Below, one piece after another: positions 38,060 to 46,844 of a stretch of DNA of 64,000 bases (position 1 is the first letter of the stretch; each line of letters starts with the position of its first letter). Source of the stretch: Bacillota bacterium. Lineage in GTDB: Bacteria; Bacillota; Clostridia; Acetivibrionales; DSM-1351. The stretch lies in NCBI GenBank assembly GCA_023390335.1, contig JAEWCZ010000024.1, forward strand, positions 124,001 through 188,000, written 5' to 3'. The position numbers and the translations under genes are program-made. Below the pieces are notes generated by a model. The model was not told where the DNA came from and ran no database searches. It saw nothing but the letters and a program-made list of their open reading frames with translations.

Positions 38060-38115
38060 ACAAATTATAAGGGAGAAAACAGTCGATATTAACTGATATA
38101 TTATTTATATTCTGT

Positions 38116-38144
38116 TTTACATGGATGAAAACCGATGTTATAAT
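38116..38144 (+). promoter_or_regulatory. Promoter of the intergenic RNA
   Basis: TTTACA (38116-38121), exactly 17 bases, then consensus TATAAT (38139-38144). No open reading frame follows; the product is predicted to be an RNA starting near 38151. Confidence 0.65.
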
Positions 38145-38150
38145 AAATCC

Positions 38151-38450
38151 ATCGAAAGCAGTCATTAATAGGACTGGTGAACTTTCAAAAATGAATAACA
38201 GTTATCCTGAAATGAGCGAATTAAACCTTTTATTTTGAACCTACATCTTTCATAAGGGAGTCTGCTGTCTGGTATGCGATGTCAGGCCTTAGGTAATTCC
38301 GACACACGGCGTGAACGTTTGTGCAACGGCGAAGGAAGGCTGAAGATACCACCGGGACACCCACCTAGCTTTGGGCTAGGTGTCAAAATACTGGGGACGC
38401 CATTTTGGGACTAACTTATAAGTGGTAAGGGGCATTTAGATGCCCCTTTT
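38151..38450 (+). ncRNA. Independently transcribed structured RNA of about 300 nt
   Basis: This 390-base gap has no credible gene, but it has its own promoter (38116) and terminator (38427). Between them is unusually GC-rich sequence with hairpins, for example ACCTAGC..GCTAGGT near 38362-38382, and paired segments such as CCGACACACGG near 38309. It lacks the core motifs of RNase P, tmRNA and SRP RNA. Candidates to test are raiA-type and 6S RNA models; I cannot assign it from memory. Confidence 0.6.
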
Positions 38451-38452
38451 AC
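38427..38452. terminator. Bidirectional terminator
   Basis: AAGGGGCA (38427-38434) pairs with TGCCCCTT (38441-38448) around TTTAGA, flanked by T-rich DNA on the + strand and A-rich on the left. It serves the RNA on + and possibly the convergent gene on -. Confidence 0.7.
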
Positions 38453-39885
38453 TATTTCTTTTTTCTTTTTAATCTCCATATCCCTTTATAATCTTTAATT
38501 AAATGTACCTTTTTCTTTATCCTGTCTGCAAATAAGCGCTTCATTTCCTCTCTGGATTTAGGGAGATTAGAAAAGGATTGAGTATAGGGATTGGCAGCAC
38601 GCTTTATATTATTTGGTAGGTCTGCAATATAAGTGCTTCTATTTGCCATTACCGGTTCGGTACTGGATTTTACCGGGTTTATGCCTATCATTACCTTAGA
38701 TATTTCTTTTAAAAGAGAGCGCTCCATACTTTGTTGATTTGACTCAAGGGCTTTAATATTATTAAAAATGATATTCTGAGCTTCTTTTAAATCCGCTACC
38801 TGCCTTTTCAGTATTTTAAGCTCACTTGTTATAATAGCTCTCATTTCGTCAGTATTAAGACCGCTTTCCAAGTCGATAGAATCATTTGTGAACATAAGCT
38901 TGAAGCCGTTTACAAACGAAGCTGGTATTTCATCGGCTTGAATATGTTCGTAGGGACTATTGGATTTAAATCTTACACATATGTGTTGCCTGGTTAAAGC
39001 TGTGCTTTTGGAGGGCTTTGTAAAGCTCCCCCCGGAATCATTTGAGGTGAATGAATAAAGTGCATCATCCTTGAGGTAATAAATAACCAGGCTGTTCTTT
39101 ACGGAAAGTATTGAAATATTAGCAATAGGAATACTCGAACCTGCCAGTATACTTTCTGAAGTCCACATATTTCTGTCAGGTATTTTTTGTTGATATACCA
39201 GTTGAAACTGTTTATCCTGTTTTCTTACATAACAGATATGAAATATACCATTTCTGTCAACTACTACCCGCGGATTCTGACTATCTGAGGAAAACATAGT
39301 AATCTGTGAATATTCGCTCCAGGTTTTATTAACCGTAGAATACTTCTTATAGCCTATTTGGTTATTCCTTCCGTCAGATATATGGTAAAAGACATATATA
39401 TCATCATTCAAGTCATATACAACCGTGTAAGGATTGGGCAGTAGGGTTATATTATCTACTTTTTTGGGCGCAACAGGTACACCGTCGGTTATTGTCTGAT
39501 AGGACAGCATATATATTCCGTTATGTTCAATAATAAAGAATATATGTACACAGCCATTTGCAACAATCAGCGACAAATGTTTGTTAAAAACCGAATGTGA
39601 TTTACTGGTCAAAACAGGCAATGCTTTAATTGTTTCATTTTGCTGCATAAAGCAATAAATAATATTACCTTTCTTATCCTGATATATAATATGGAAACAA
39701 TCCTTATCGTCGATTTCAGCATAGAACTGCTCGTAGGCTTCTGTTTGCACTACTCGGGGTTCCGACCATGACATTCTCTTGGAAAATATGCTATAACATA
39801 TTCCCTGACTGGTATCATAGTAAAAATTCCATAGCTTGCCTTCGGAATCTTTAAAAACAAATTGTTTGCTTTGGGGATTGTACAT
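38452..39885 (-). CDS. Beta-propeller-like protein with coiled coil and basic tail
   Basis: A 477-residue protein with no signal peptide. Residues about 1-310 consist of repeating units with F-x-I/V-x-Y and W-x-E/S patterns (NFYYDTSQGICYSIF, DCFHIIYQDKKGNIIY, DIYVFYHISDGRNNQIGY, GIFHICYVRKQDKQFQLVYQ), as in sialidase-like beta-propellers. Residues about 345-400 are a coiled coil. The C-terminus is strongly basic (KDYKGIWRLKRKKK). The function is unknown; such proteins may bind surface polymers or spore layers. Start behind CGGAGGCCGATAA. Confidence 0.8.
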   Translation of the reverse strand: MYNPQSKQFVFKDSEGKLWNFYYDTSQGICYSIFSKRMSWSEPRVVQTEAYEQFYAEIDDKDCFHIIYQDKKGNIIYCFMQQNETIKALPVLTSKSHSVFNKHLSLIVANGCVHIFFIIEHNGIYMLSYQTITDGVPVAPKKVDNITLLPNPYTVVYDLNDDIYVFYHISDGRNNQIGYKKYSTVNKTWSEYSQITMFSSDSQNPRVVVDRNGIFHICYVRKQDKQFQLVYQQKIPDRNMWTSESILAGSSIPIANISILSVKNSLVIYYLKDDALYSFTSNDSGGSFTKPSKSTALTRQHICVRFKSNSPYEHIQADEIPASFVNGFKLMFTNDSIDLESGLNTDEMRAIITSELKILKRQVADLKEAQNIIFNNIKALESNQQSMERSLLKEISKVMIGINPVKSSTEPVMANRSTYIADLPNNIKRAANPYTQSFSNLPKSREEMKRLFADRIKKKVHLIKDYKGIWRLKRKKK

Positions 39886-40025
39886 ATTTATCGGCCTCCG
39901 TTCATTAATATATATGCTTAAAATTAGCTATTTAGTAACAAAACAAAGTAATCACACATTTGTTCAAATAACATAATATGTAATTAAGGGAAATCATCAA
40001 ACAACTGCAATTAAGGGGGATTTTT

Positions 40026-40904
40026 ATGGGTCAAGATAATGACAGAGTTGTCTCGGGGCTTATCAGTGAGAGAGATCTCAGTAGAATAAGAGAAGCCGTC
40101 GGTGTACATGCTGAAAAAATATACGATTCATGTAAAGACAGGGATTGTATAGAAAATGCAAGAGTATATTTTGAACGTCTTACAGATGCTGAAGTTCGTG
40201 CTATTAATGATTCCTTTAACGTTAAAATCAGAACGGCAGAGGTAAATGATGTTATAACGGATATAGAAGCAGTTCCATTTAAGAGAGGCTTTTATGCTGT
40301 AGATGTCAAATATATTATAGCTGTAACACTTGATTTCTTTACCAGAATAACTGTGGGAGGCAGGGAAAGAATTCAGATAACTACAGTAGAAGGCAACATA
40401 TCCTACGATAAGAAAATAATATTATTCGGTTCAGAGGGCGGAGTTAAGATCTTCAAGTCACTTTACCAGCCAAGGGCACTGGACATCCAATCAAACGCCG
40501 AGCTGCAGCAAAGTAACCTGCCTTTCTGTAAGATAGAAGTTGCTGAGCCTATTCCGCTAACCGCAAGAACAAGGGGCTGTTTAGACAAACAGGATGATGA
40601 GAGGGAAATGGAAAGAGGGCCCGGTCCTCAGCCTGGACCTGTACTTACAAGAAGAGTGTACGTTACAGTGGGATTATTCTCAATAGTTAGTCTTGCAAGG
40701 GTTGTACCACTCTTAATACCTGCTTTTGATTTTTCATACCCACATAAGCACTGTCCTGCAGGAACGGATGACAATGCATGTGAATTGTTTGATACTTTCG
40801 ATTTTCCATATGATGAGTTCTATCCACCTCAAAAATTTGATTTCCCCGGTGCGACAGATCAGGAAAGACTTTTGCTCGAAGATTCGAACGAGTGCAAGGA
40901 CTAG
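40026..40904 (+). CDS. Conserved clostridial protein of unknown function, possible spore coat
   Basis: 292 residues without a signal peptide. The centre (about 85-175) is beta-rich: VDVKYIIAVTLDFFTRITVG, then RIQITTVEGNISYDKKIILFG. The C-terminus is acidic, with Phe/Asp/Pro-rich stretches and several Cys. The repeated beta pattern resembles SPOCS-type spore-coat domains, but this is weak. It faces away from the propeller gene and may share its control region. Confidence 0.75.
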   Translation: MGQDNDRVVSGLISERDLSRIREAVGVHAEKIYDSCKDRDCIENARVYFERLTDAEVRAINDSFNVKIRTAEVNDVITDIEAVPFKRGFYAVDVKYIIAVTLDFFTRITVGGRERIQITTVEGNISYDKKIILFGSEGGVKIFKSLYQPRALDIQSNAELQQSNLPFCKIEVAEPIPLTARTRGCLDKQDDEREMERGPGPQPGPVLTRRVYVTVGLFSIVSLARVVPLLIPAFDFSYPHKHCPAGTDDNACELFDTFDFPYDEFYPPQKFDFPGATDQERLLLEDSNECKD

Positions 40905-40923
40905 CATAGCAACTGTATATAAA

Positions 40924-40950
40924 AGAGGAAGGATTTTTCCTTCCTTTTTT
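40924..40950 (+). terminator. Terminator
   Basis: GGAAGGA (40927-40933) pairs with TCCTTCC (40938-40944), followed by TTTTTTA. Confidence 0.85.
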
Positions 40951-41094
40951 ATTTCTGCGTTATTCTGTCAATGTATACTTATTTACATAGAAAATTAAAA
41001 CTGTTAAAATTACTATAGCTATACAGGATTGTTTTTTTAAGATTAATAGGAATATAATGATTTAGAATTTAATTTATATATAAAGGGATAAAGT

Positions 41095-41796
41095 ATGAAA
41101 AAAGGTCTAATGTTTGATGCCAAATCAATAGCGAGTCGTGATCCCGCTGCTAAAAGCACGCTGGAGGTCATTTTGTTGTATCCAGGTTTCCATGCTCTCG
41201 TATACCACAAGATGGCTCATTGGTTTTATAAAAAGAAAATGTTCTTTATGGCAAGATTTATTTCGCAGTTCGGAAGGCATTTTACAGGTATAGAGATACA
41301 TCCCGGAGCCAAAATAGGTAGTGGTTTGTTTATAGATCATGGAATGGGCGTTGTTATAGGAGAGTCAGCTGAAATAGGTGACAATTGTACAATATACCAT
41401 GGCGTTACCCTTGGGGGAACAGGTAAGGACAAGGGAAGCAAACGTCATCCAACGGTTGGGAATAATGTTCTTATCGGAGCAGGAGCAAAGGTTTTAGGAC
41501 CCTTCAAAATAGGGGATAATTCAACTATAGGTGCAAACACCTTTGTTTCCTTTGAGGTTGAGCCTTATTCAACAGTTGTAGGTGTAAAAGGGAGAACGGT
41601 GAAAAAGGCAGGTAAAAGGATTGATTGTCCTTCAGAGTCTCTGGATCAAATACACATGCCAGATCCATTGTCGCAGGAGATATGTAAACTTGCAACTCGT
41701 TTGCAGCAATGCGAAAAGCTGATTGGTGGAAACAACAAAAAGGGCGCTGAACAGCTCTTGAATAATAATAATGATAATAATACAATTAACAAATAG
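41095..41796 (+). CDS. cysE: Serine O-acetyltransferase
   Basis: 233 residues. The left-handed beta-helix of hexapeptide repeats is clear (GIEIHPGAKIGSGLFIDHGM, VVIGESAEIGDNCTIYHGV, LGGTGKDKGSKRHPT). The catalytic His is in IDHGMGVVIGE. It makes O-acetylserine for cysteine synthesis. The gene sits 22 bases before cysS, the usual cysE-cysS pairing in Firmicutes. A Asn-rich C-terminal tail (LLNNNNDNNTINK) follows the catalytic domain. Confidence 0.95.
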   Translation: MKKGLMFDAKSIASRDPAAKSTLEVILLYPGFHALVYHKMAHWFYKKKMFFMARFISQFGRHFTGIEIHPGAKIGSGLFIDHGMGVVIGESAEIGDNCTIYHGVTLGGTGKDKGSKRHPTVGNNVLIGAGAKVLGPFKIGDNSTIGANTFVSFEVEPYSTVVGVKGRTVKKAGKRIDCPSESLDQIHMPDPLSQEICKLATRLQQCEKLIGGNNKKGAEQLLNNNNDNNTINK

Positions 41797-41818
41797 ATGT
41801 ACATGAGAGGAGAAAAAA

Positions 41819-43204
41819 ATGAAGGTCTACAATACACTTTCAAGGCAAAAGGAAGACTTTAAGCCTATTGATGATAAAGAGGTACGTATATATTCTTGCG
41901 GCCCTACAGTTTACAATTATGCTCACATAGGAAACCTCCGCACATATGTATTTATGGATATACTTAGAAGGGTTCTTGAATATAATGGCTATAGCCTTAA
42001 ACATGTTATGAACATAACAGATGTAGGGCATTTGGTATCTGATGAAGACGAAGGCGAGGACAAAATGGTAAAGGGTGCCCGCGAGCAAAAGAAGACACCC
42101 TGGGAAATCGCTGAATATTATACAAACATTTTTATGAAGGATATAAAGGCACTCAATATACAGATTCCTGAAATAGTGCCAAAAGCAACTGAGCATATTC
42201 CGGAAATGCTGGAATTTGTACATGGCCTTGTTGACAAGGGCTTCGGATACGAAACCAGCGACGGTATATATTTTGACATTCAAAAATTTGATGGATATGG
42301 AAAGCTGTCAAGAGCCAACCTTGAAGACCAGATTGCAGGGGCAAGAGTTGAAGTAAATGAAGAAAAGCATCATCCTGCCGACTTTGCTATCTGGAAAAAG
42401 GCTCCCAAGGAACACATCATGCAGTGGCCAAGTCATTGGGGTATGGGATATCCCGGATGGCATATAGAATGTTCTGCAATGGGCAGAAAATACCTAGGAG
42501 ATACCTTTGATATACACACAGGCGGAGTTGACCACATACCCGTTCACCATGAAAATGAAATTGCTCAGTCTGAAGCGCTTCTGGGAAAGCCTGCGGTAAA
42601 TTACTGGATGCACGGCGAATTCATGATGGTTAACAACGGTAAAATGTCAAAGAGCCTTGGCAATACTTATACAATAGACAATTTAAAGGAAAAGGGTTAT
42701 GACCCAATGGCTTTCAGATATATGTGTCTGAATGCACACTACAGAAATAAGCTCAACTTTACATGGGAGGTTATGCAGTCAGCACAGGTCTCCTATGACA
42801 GATTTGTGGAAGGAGTACTTTCTCACAAGGATGGAAAAGAGCAGGTTGATAGTGCTGTTGTAAAAGAATTCCTCAGTGATTTTGAAGATTCAATTAATGA
42901 TGACCTGAATATTCCCAAGGCACTGGGAGTAGCTTGGAATGCAATCAGATATGGTAAAAAGTCTCATGAAATATTTGAGCTTCTTACTAAAATGAACAAA
43001 ATATTCGGGTTTAACCTTGAGAAAAAGAAAGACACCGCTGGAGAACCAGAAATAAGCCCCGAAATCCAAAAGTTACTTGAGGAAAGAAAAGAAGCCAGAG
43101 CCCAAAAGAACTGGAAACGTTCGGATGAAATAAGAGACGAATTAAAGGCTATGGGTTATGCAGTGGAAGATACTGCAAATGGGCCTAAGTTAAAGCTTCT
43201 ATAA
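41819..43204 (+). CDS. cysS: Cysteinyl-tRNA synthetase
   Basis: 461 residues, the normal length. The class I motif HIGN is in CGPTVYNYAHIGNLRTYVF and KMSKS in NGKMSKSLGNTY. Zinc ligands include Cys in YSCGPT and GWHIECSAM, and the HENE segment HHENEIAQSEA. It charges tRNA-Cys and is coupled to cysE. Start behind GAGAGGAGAAAAA. Confidence 0.97.
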   Translation: MKVYNTLSRQKEDFKPIDDKEVRIYSCGPTVYNYAHIGNLRTYVFMDILRRVLEYNGYSLKHVMNITDVGHLVSDEDEGEDKMVKGAREQKKTPWEIAEYYTNIFMKDIKALNIQIPEIVPKATEHIPEMLEFVHGLVDKGFGYETSDGIYFDIQKFDGYGKLSRANLEDQIAGARVEVNEEKHHPADFAIWKKAPKEHIMQWPSHWGMGYPGWHIECSAMGRKYLGDTFDIHTGGVDHIPVHHENEIAQSEALLGKPAVNYWMHGEFMMVNNGKMSKSLGNTYTIDNLKEKGYDPMAFRYMCLNAHYRNKLNFTWEVMQSAQVSYDRFVEGVLSHKDGKEQVDSAVVKEFLSDFEDSINDDLNIPKALGVAWNAIRYGKKSHEIFELLTKMNKIFGFNLEKKKDTAGEPEISPEIQKLLEERKEARAQKNWKRSDEIRDELKAMGYAVEDTANGPKLKLL

Positions 43205-43244
43205 TATGATAACAAGTGAAATTTATATATTTCTCAAATCCTTG

Positions 43245-43277
43245 CACACCTTGGGTAAAACCAAGGTGTGTTTTTTG
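43245..43277 (+). terminator. Terminator after cysS
   Basis: CACACCTTGG (43245-43254) pairs with CCAAGGTGTG (43261-43270), followed by TTTTTTG. Confidence 0.88.
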
Positions 43278-43330
43278 TGTCATCATACATATTATGTTAA
43301 TAGACAATAAATATATAAAGGAGTAATTTA

Positions 43331-44161
43331 ATGAACAGGTTGCAAGAGTTTATTGGAATTATCAGGTCAAAGCTTGGAAGCGGCTATGTTTTTGGAGGTC
43401 AGAACGACAAGCCCCTTACAAGAGAGGCTTTGGCAGAATTGGTAAACAGGTTTGGAAAATCCCATTACTATTTCAACAATTTTTCTGCTGAAAGATGGTT
43501 GGGTAAAGAATATTATGATTGTTCTGGACTAATTGTTTATGCCTTAAGGAAAATGGGACTTATTCCAAACACCGCAGATTATACTGCACAGGCAATTTAT
43601 TCTCAGCTATGTAAGCCCATAGAATCAAAGGACTTACAGGCAGGAGATTTATGCTTTAATAAAACGAGTTCAGGTATAGTTCATGTAGGTGTATTTATGG
43701 GGAACGGCAGAATTGTTCACGCAAGAGGAACTTTTTATGGGGTAGTTGAAACACAGGTATTCTCAACATTCAATACTTTTGGCAGACTCAACTTCTTTGC
43801 CGATGAAAAACCGGAAGCAGTTATTAAACCGGAAAAGTCTATCAAAAAGGTAAAAGTTATAACTTCGGTAAATGAACAGCCCTTTGACAATACAGCGGGC
43901 ATAGGAAGTATAAATGTGGGGAGCCTTGTACATGTGACAGGGAAAACTGACAATGGATGGTATCAGATAGCTTTTAACGGGAAAATCGGTTTTGTTAAGG
44001 TTGCAGTGCTGGAAGATTACGACGAATTGATAAAGGCTATTGCTTTTTTGAGCCAAAAGGCCGGTATTGACGATGTTTACTGGTACAATCATGCTACGGA
44101 TGTTAAATGGCTGGATGTGTGCTTTATCAAAATTGCGAAGTCCTTTGGGGCAAATCTATGA
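43331..44161 (+). CDS. NlpC/P60-type cysteine peptidase with SH3-like domain, no signal peptide
   Basis: 276 residues. The catalytic Cys is in YYDCSGLIVYALRKM and the His in GIVHVGVFMGNGRIVHA. Residues about 170-235 form an SH3-like module (GSLVHVTGKTDNGWYQIAF, NGKIGFVKV). Unlike most NlpC/P60 cell-wall hydrolases it has no signal sequence, so it may act inside the cell, in a spore, or as a phage-derived endolysin. It starts behind AAAGGAGTAATTT. Confidence 0.88.
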   Translation: MNRLQEFIGIIRSKLGSGYVFGGQNDKPLTREALAELVNRFGKSHYYFNNFSAERWLGKEYYDCSGLIVYALRKMGLIPNTADYTAQAIYSQLCKPIESKDLQAGDLCFNKTSSGIVHVGVFMGNGRIVHARGTFYGVVETQVFSTFNTFGRLNFFADEKPEAVIKPEKSIKKVKVITSVNEQPFDNTAGIGSINVGSLVHVTGKTDNGWYQIAFNGKIGFVKVAVLEDYDELIKAIAFLSQKAGIDDVYWYNHATDVKWLDVCFIKIAKSFGANL

Positions 44162-44204
44162 TATACTTGTTTTAATTTAATTTTAATAACAGGAGAAAAT
44201 ACTT

Positions 44205-44966
44205 ATGACAAAGCTTGTTTCGTGGAATGTCAATGGGCTTAGGTCCTGCATTGGCAAGGGCTTTTGGGATTTTTTCAAAGAGGTTGATGCGGATATATTC
44301 TGCATTCAGGAATCAAAACTTCAAGAAGGACAGATTGAATTGCAACTTGAAGGCTATGAACAGTATTGGAATTATGCTGTTAAAAAAGGATACTCAGGCA
44401 CAGCTATATTTACAAGAATAAAACCTGTTTCATCTTCCTGCGGAATCGGTATTGAGGAACATGACAATGAAGGAAGGGTTATAACTTTGGAATTTGACAA
44501 GTACTTCCTTGTGAACGTTTATACGCCAAACTCTAAGAGAGAGCTTGAGAGACTGGAATACCGCATGAAGTGGGAAGATGATTTCAGGATATATTTAAAG
44601 CAACTGGAGGAAACAAAACCTGTTATAATTTGCGGGGATATGAATGTGGCTCATCAGGAAATAGATATAAAGAATCCACGTTCAAATAAGAAAAGTGCAG
44701 GCTTCACAATGGAGGAAAGAGAGAAGTTTTCCGAGCTGTTGGCACAAGGGTTTGTTGACAGCTACAGAACGCTTTATCCTGACAAGGAGGGTGCTTATAC
44801 ATGGTGGTCATACATGTTCAAAGCCCGTGAAAAGAATGTCGGCTGGAGAATAGACTATTTCTGTGTATCGGAAGCATTAAAAGATACAATTCAAGCTGCT
44901 GAAATATACTCTGAAATTATGGGTTCCGATCATTGTCCTGTAGGACTGACAATTAAATGTGAATAA
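44205..44966 (+). CDS. exoA: Exodeoxyribonuclease III
   Basis: 253 residues of the endonuclease/exonuclease/phosphatase family. The motifs MTKLVSWNVNGLRSC, IFCIQESKLQ, CGDMNVAHQEIDI and GSDHCPVGL give the metal-binding Asn, Glu, Asp and His residues. It cuts at abasic sites in DNA. Start behind CAGGAGAAAATACTT. Confidence 0.96.
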   Translation: MTKLVSWNVNGLRSCIGKGFWDFFKEVDADIFCIQESKLQEGQIELQLEGYEQYWNYAVKKGYSGTAIFTRIKPVSSSCGIGIEEHDNEGRVITLEFDKYFLVNVYTPNSKRELERLEYRMKWEDDFRIYLKQLEETKPVIICGDMNVAHQEIDIKNPRSNKKSAGFTMEEREKFSELLAQGFVDSYRTLYPDKEGAYTWWSYMFKAREKNVGWRIDYFCVSEALKDTIQAAEIYSEIMGSDHCPVGLTIKCE

Positions 44967-44986
44967 ACTAAAGATTTATCCCGGAA

Positions 44987-45151
44987 TTATTCACATGGTG
45001 GATAAGCCTATTTTAAACATATACACAGATTTATACACATTATCCACAGAAAAGCCTGTCCACAACATAAACACACTGTGGATAATGTGTTAAATAACAT
45101 AAAATCCATATTTGCCCTGTGGATAAGTCGGCGAAACCGCAGAGTGGATAA
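44987..45151. promoter_or_regulatory. DnaA-box cluster
   Basis: Five exact TTATNCACA boxes lie in 140 bases: + strand at 44987-44995, 45031-45039 and 45040-45048; - strand at 45077-45085 and 45118-45126. Near matches with one mismatch sit at 44997-45005 (-), 45019-45027 (+) and 45143-45151 (-). The + boxes come first and the - boxes second. They lie just upstream of the mrnC promoter. There is no dnaA, dnaN or rpmH nearby, so this is not the usual chromosomal origin. Confidence 0.8.
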
Positions 45152-45158
45152 AAATTGT

Positions 45159-45186
45159 TTTAACATATGACACTTTCGTGTATAAT
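45159..45186 (+). promoter_or_regulatory. Promoter of mrnC
   Basis: TTTAAC (45159-45164), a 16-base spacer and consensus TATAAT (45181-45186). The last near-match DnaA box ends eight bases before the -35, so DnaA could affect it. Confidence 0.55.
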
Positions 45187-45226
45187 AAATATGCATAAAA
45201 AGGAATATTAGAGTTGGAGAAAATGA

Positions 45227-45646
45227 ATGTTTGAAGAACTAATACAAAACATGCGCAAAGATTTTGATATTAAACCGATGGATGTGATGAATCTTCAGCC
45301 ATTGGTTTTAGCTTATATAGGGGATGCGGTTTATGAAGTTTATATTCGTACAATGCTTGTAGTAAACAACAAGTCAAATGTAAATATGCTTCATAAAATG
45401 TCTGTCAAGTATGTTAAAGCAAAGTCTCAGGCAGATATAGTTCACCGTTTGAATGACAGGTTAACTGCGGACGAACAGGATATTGTCAGAAGAGGGCGAA
45501 ACGCCAAGTCAGCGACTGTGCCGAAACATGCAGATGTTACAGATTACAGGTATTCTACCGGCTTTGAGGCATTGATAGGGTATCTGTACCTTACAAACAA
45601 TTATGAACGGCTTATGGAAATTTTAAGATTGGCAGTTGAGGAATAA
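45227..45646 (+). CDS. mrnC: Mini-ribonuclease III
   Basis: 139 residues, an RNase III catalytic domain without a dsRNA-binding domain. Signatures are LQPLVLAYIGDAVYEVYIR with the catalytic Asp, and FEALIGYLYLTNN with the Glu. It matures 23S rRNA ends in Bacillus. Its position after cysS and before rlmB is the conserved Firmicute order, here interrupted by two genes and the DnaA boxes. Start behind GTTGGAGAAAATGA. Confidence 0.95.
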   Translation: MFEELIQNMRKDFDIKPMDVMNLQPLVLAYIGDAVYEVYIRTMLVVNNKSNVNMLHKMSVKYVKAKSQADIVHRLNDRLTADEQDIVRRGRNAKSATVPKHADVTDYRYSTGFEALIGYLYLTNNYERLMEILRLAVEE

Positions 45647-45677
45647 CAAATAACGATGAAAGCGTGGAATTAAGGAT

Positions 45678-46637
45678 ATGGCAGAATCAAGAAACAGAAG
45701 ACCAGGGAATGCACGTTATGATAAAAAGGGTCCCGGTTCTGACTTTGGAAGGAAGAATTTTTCGGGAGACAGTAAAAAACGTGGAGTAAAACCAGAAGAA
45801 CGCAAGAGCTTTAAGAGTGAACCTACTAAGAAAGCACCCTATGCTGCACCTGTGAAAGAAACTGAGTTTGAAAACATTGAAAAGGATAATGTTGTTCCGG
45901 AGGAGACTGACAAGCTCGAGGGAAGAAACTCTGTAATGGAGGCTCTGAAGGCTAACAGGACAATAAACAAGTTGTTTATATCCAAGGGGGAAAAAGAAGG
46001 CTCTATTCGCCAGATTATAGCTATGGCAAGGCAAAAAGGAATTATTACAACTGAGGTTGATAAAAGTGTACTGGATGGTATGTCTACTGCCAAATCTCAT
46101 CAGGGAGTTATAGCTTATGTGGCAGTCAAGGATTATGTAGAGGTAGACGATATACTTGCAGCTGCACAGGAGAAGGGACAGCCTCCGTTTATTATCATAT
46201 TGGACGAGATTTCCGACCCGCATAATTTCGGTGCAATCTTAAGAACAGCTAACGCAGTTGGAGCCCATGGAGTAATTATTCCAAAGAGAAGGGCCATAGG
46301 ACTTACCTCTGCAGTTTCAAAGGCATCAGCCGGTGCTGTAGAGTACGTACCTGTATCAAGAGTAACAAATATTTCCCAGACTATAGAATACCTCAAGAAA
46401 AATAATGTTTGGGTTGTTGGAACTGATTCTACAGGAGAGAAAGCTTTTTATGAAAGCGACTTGAAAGGCCCGATAGCTCTTGTTGTTGGAAGTGAAGGCG
46501 AGGGAATGGGTAAACTTGTAAGAGAAAAATGTGATTTCGTTGTTAATATCCCTATGCAGGGTGAGATCAGCTCCTTAAATGCATCTGTTGCAGCAGCTAT
46601 AGTTATGTATGAGATATTAAAGCAGAGAGGTAAATAA
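45678..46637 (+). CDS. rlmB: 23S rRNA 2'-O-methyltransferase RlmB
   Basis: 319 residues of the SpoU/TrmH knot family. The motifs LDEISDPHNFGAILRTANAV, LVVGSEGEGMGKLVREKCD and IPMQGEISSLNASVAAAI give motifs 1, 2 and 3. The first 75 residues form a charged, disordered Lys/Arg/Glu-rich extension not present in the E. coli protein, followed by the substrate-binding domain beginning LEGRNSVMEALK. It is 31 bases after mrnC, in the same operon. Confidence 0.95.
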   Translation: MAESRNRRPGNARYDKKGPGSDFGRKNFSGDSKKRGVKPEERKSFKSEPTKKAPYAAPVKETEFENIEKDNVVPEETDKLEGRNSVMEALKANRTINKLFISKGEKEGSIRQIIAMARQKGIITTEVDKSVLDGMSTAKSHQGVIAYVAVKDYVEVDDILAAAQEKGQPPFIIILDEISDPHNFGAILRTANAVGAHGVIIPKRRAIGLTSAVSKASAGAVEYVPVSRVTNISQTIEYLKKNNVWVVGTDSTGEKAFYESDLKGPIALVVGSEGEGMGKLVREKCDFVVNIPMQGEISSLNASVAAAIVMYEILKQRGK

Positions 46638-46739
46638 AACGAAATCTAAATAGTAACCCTCATAAAGTCTAAAATAAGTACATCCGGTATAAAAACTAAC
46701 ATTTTGGAGAGTCGGATAATTACGGTAAAGTAAAGTAAC

Positions 46740-46785
46740 TTGACATATGGGACATAGACACTTATAATTTTAAATGAGTGTCTAT
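46740..46785 (+). promoter_or_regulatory. Consensus promoter of sigH with -10 in the loop of an inverted repeat
   Basis: TTGACA (46740-46745), 17 bases, TATAAT (46763-46768) is a perfect SigA promoter. ATAGACACT (46754-46762) and AGTGTCTAT (46777-46785) flank the -10 as a 9-bp dyad. This dyad could be a repressor operator or the rlmB terminator (T-rich DNA follows). Confidence 0.7.
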
Positions 46786-46844
46786 ATCTTTATTTAGTTG
46801 TAATTCTTACCATACTTATGTAAGCCAAAATGGGGGCAACTGTA

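Noticed and set aside
44987..45151. Chromosomal replication origin
   Set aside because: DnaA boxes are dense, but no dnaA, dnaN, recF, gyr or rpmH gene is in view, and the flanking genes are those normally found at the cysS-sigH locus.
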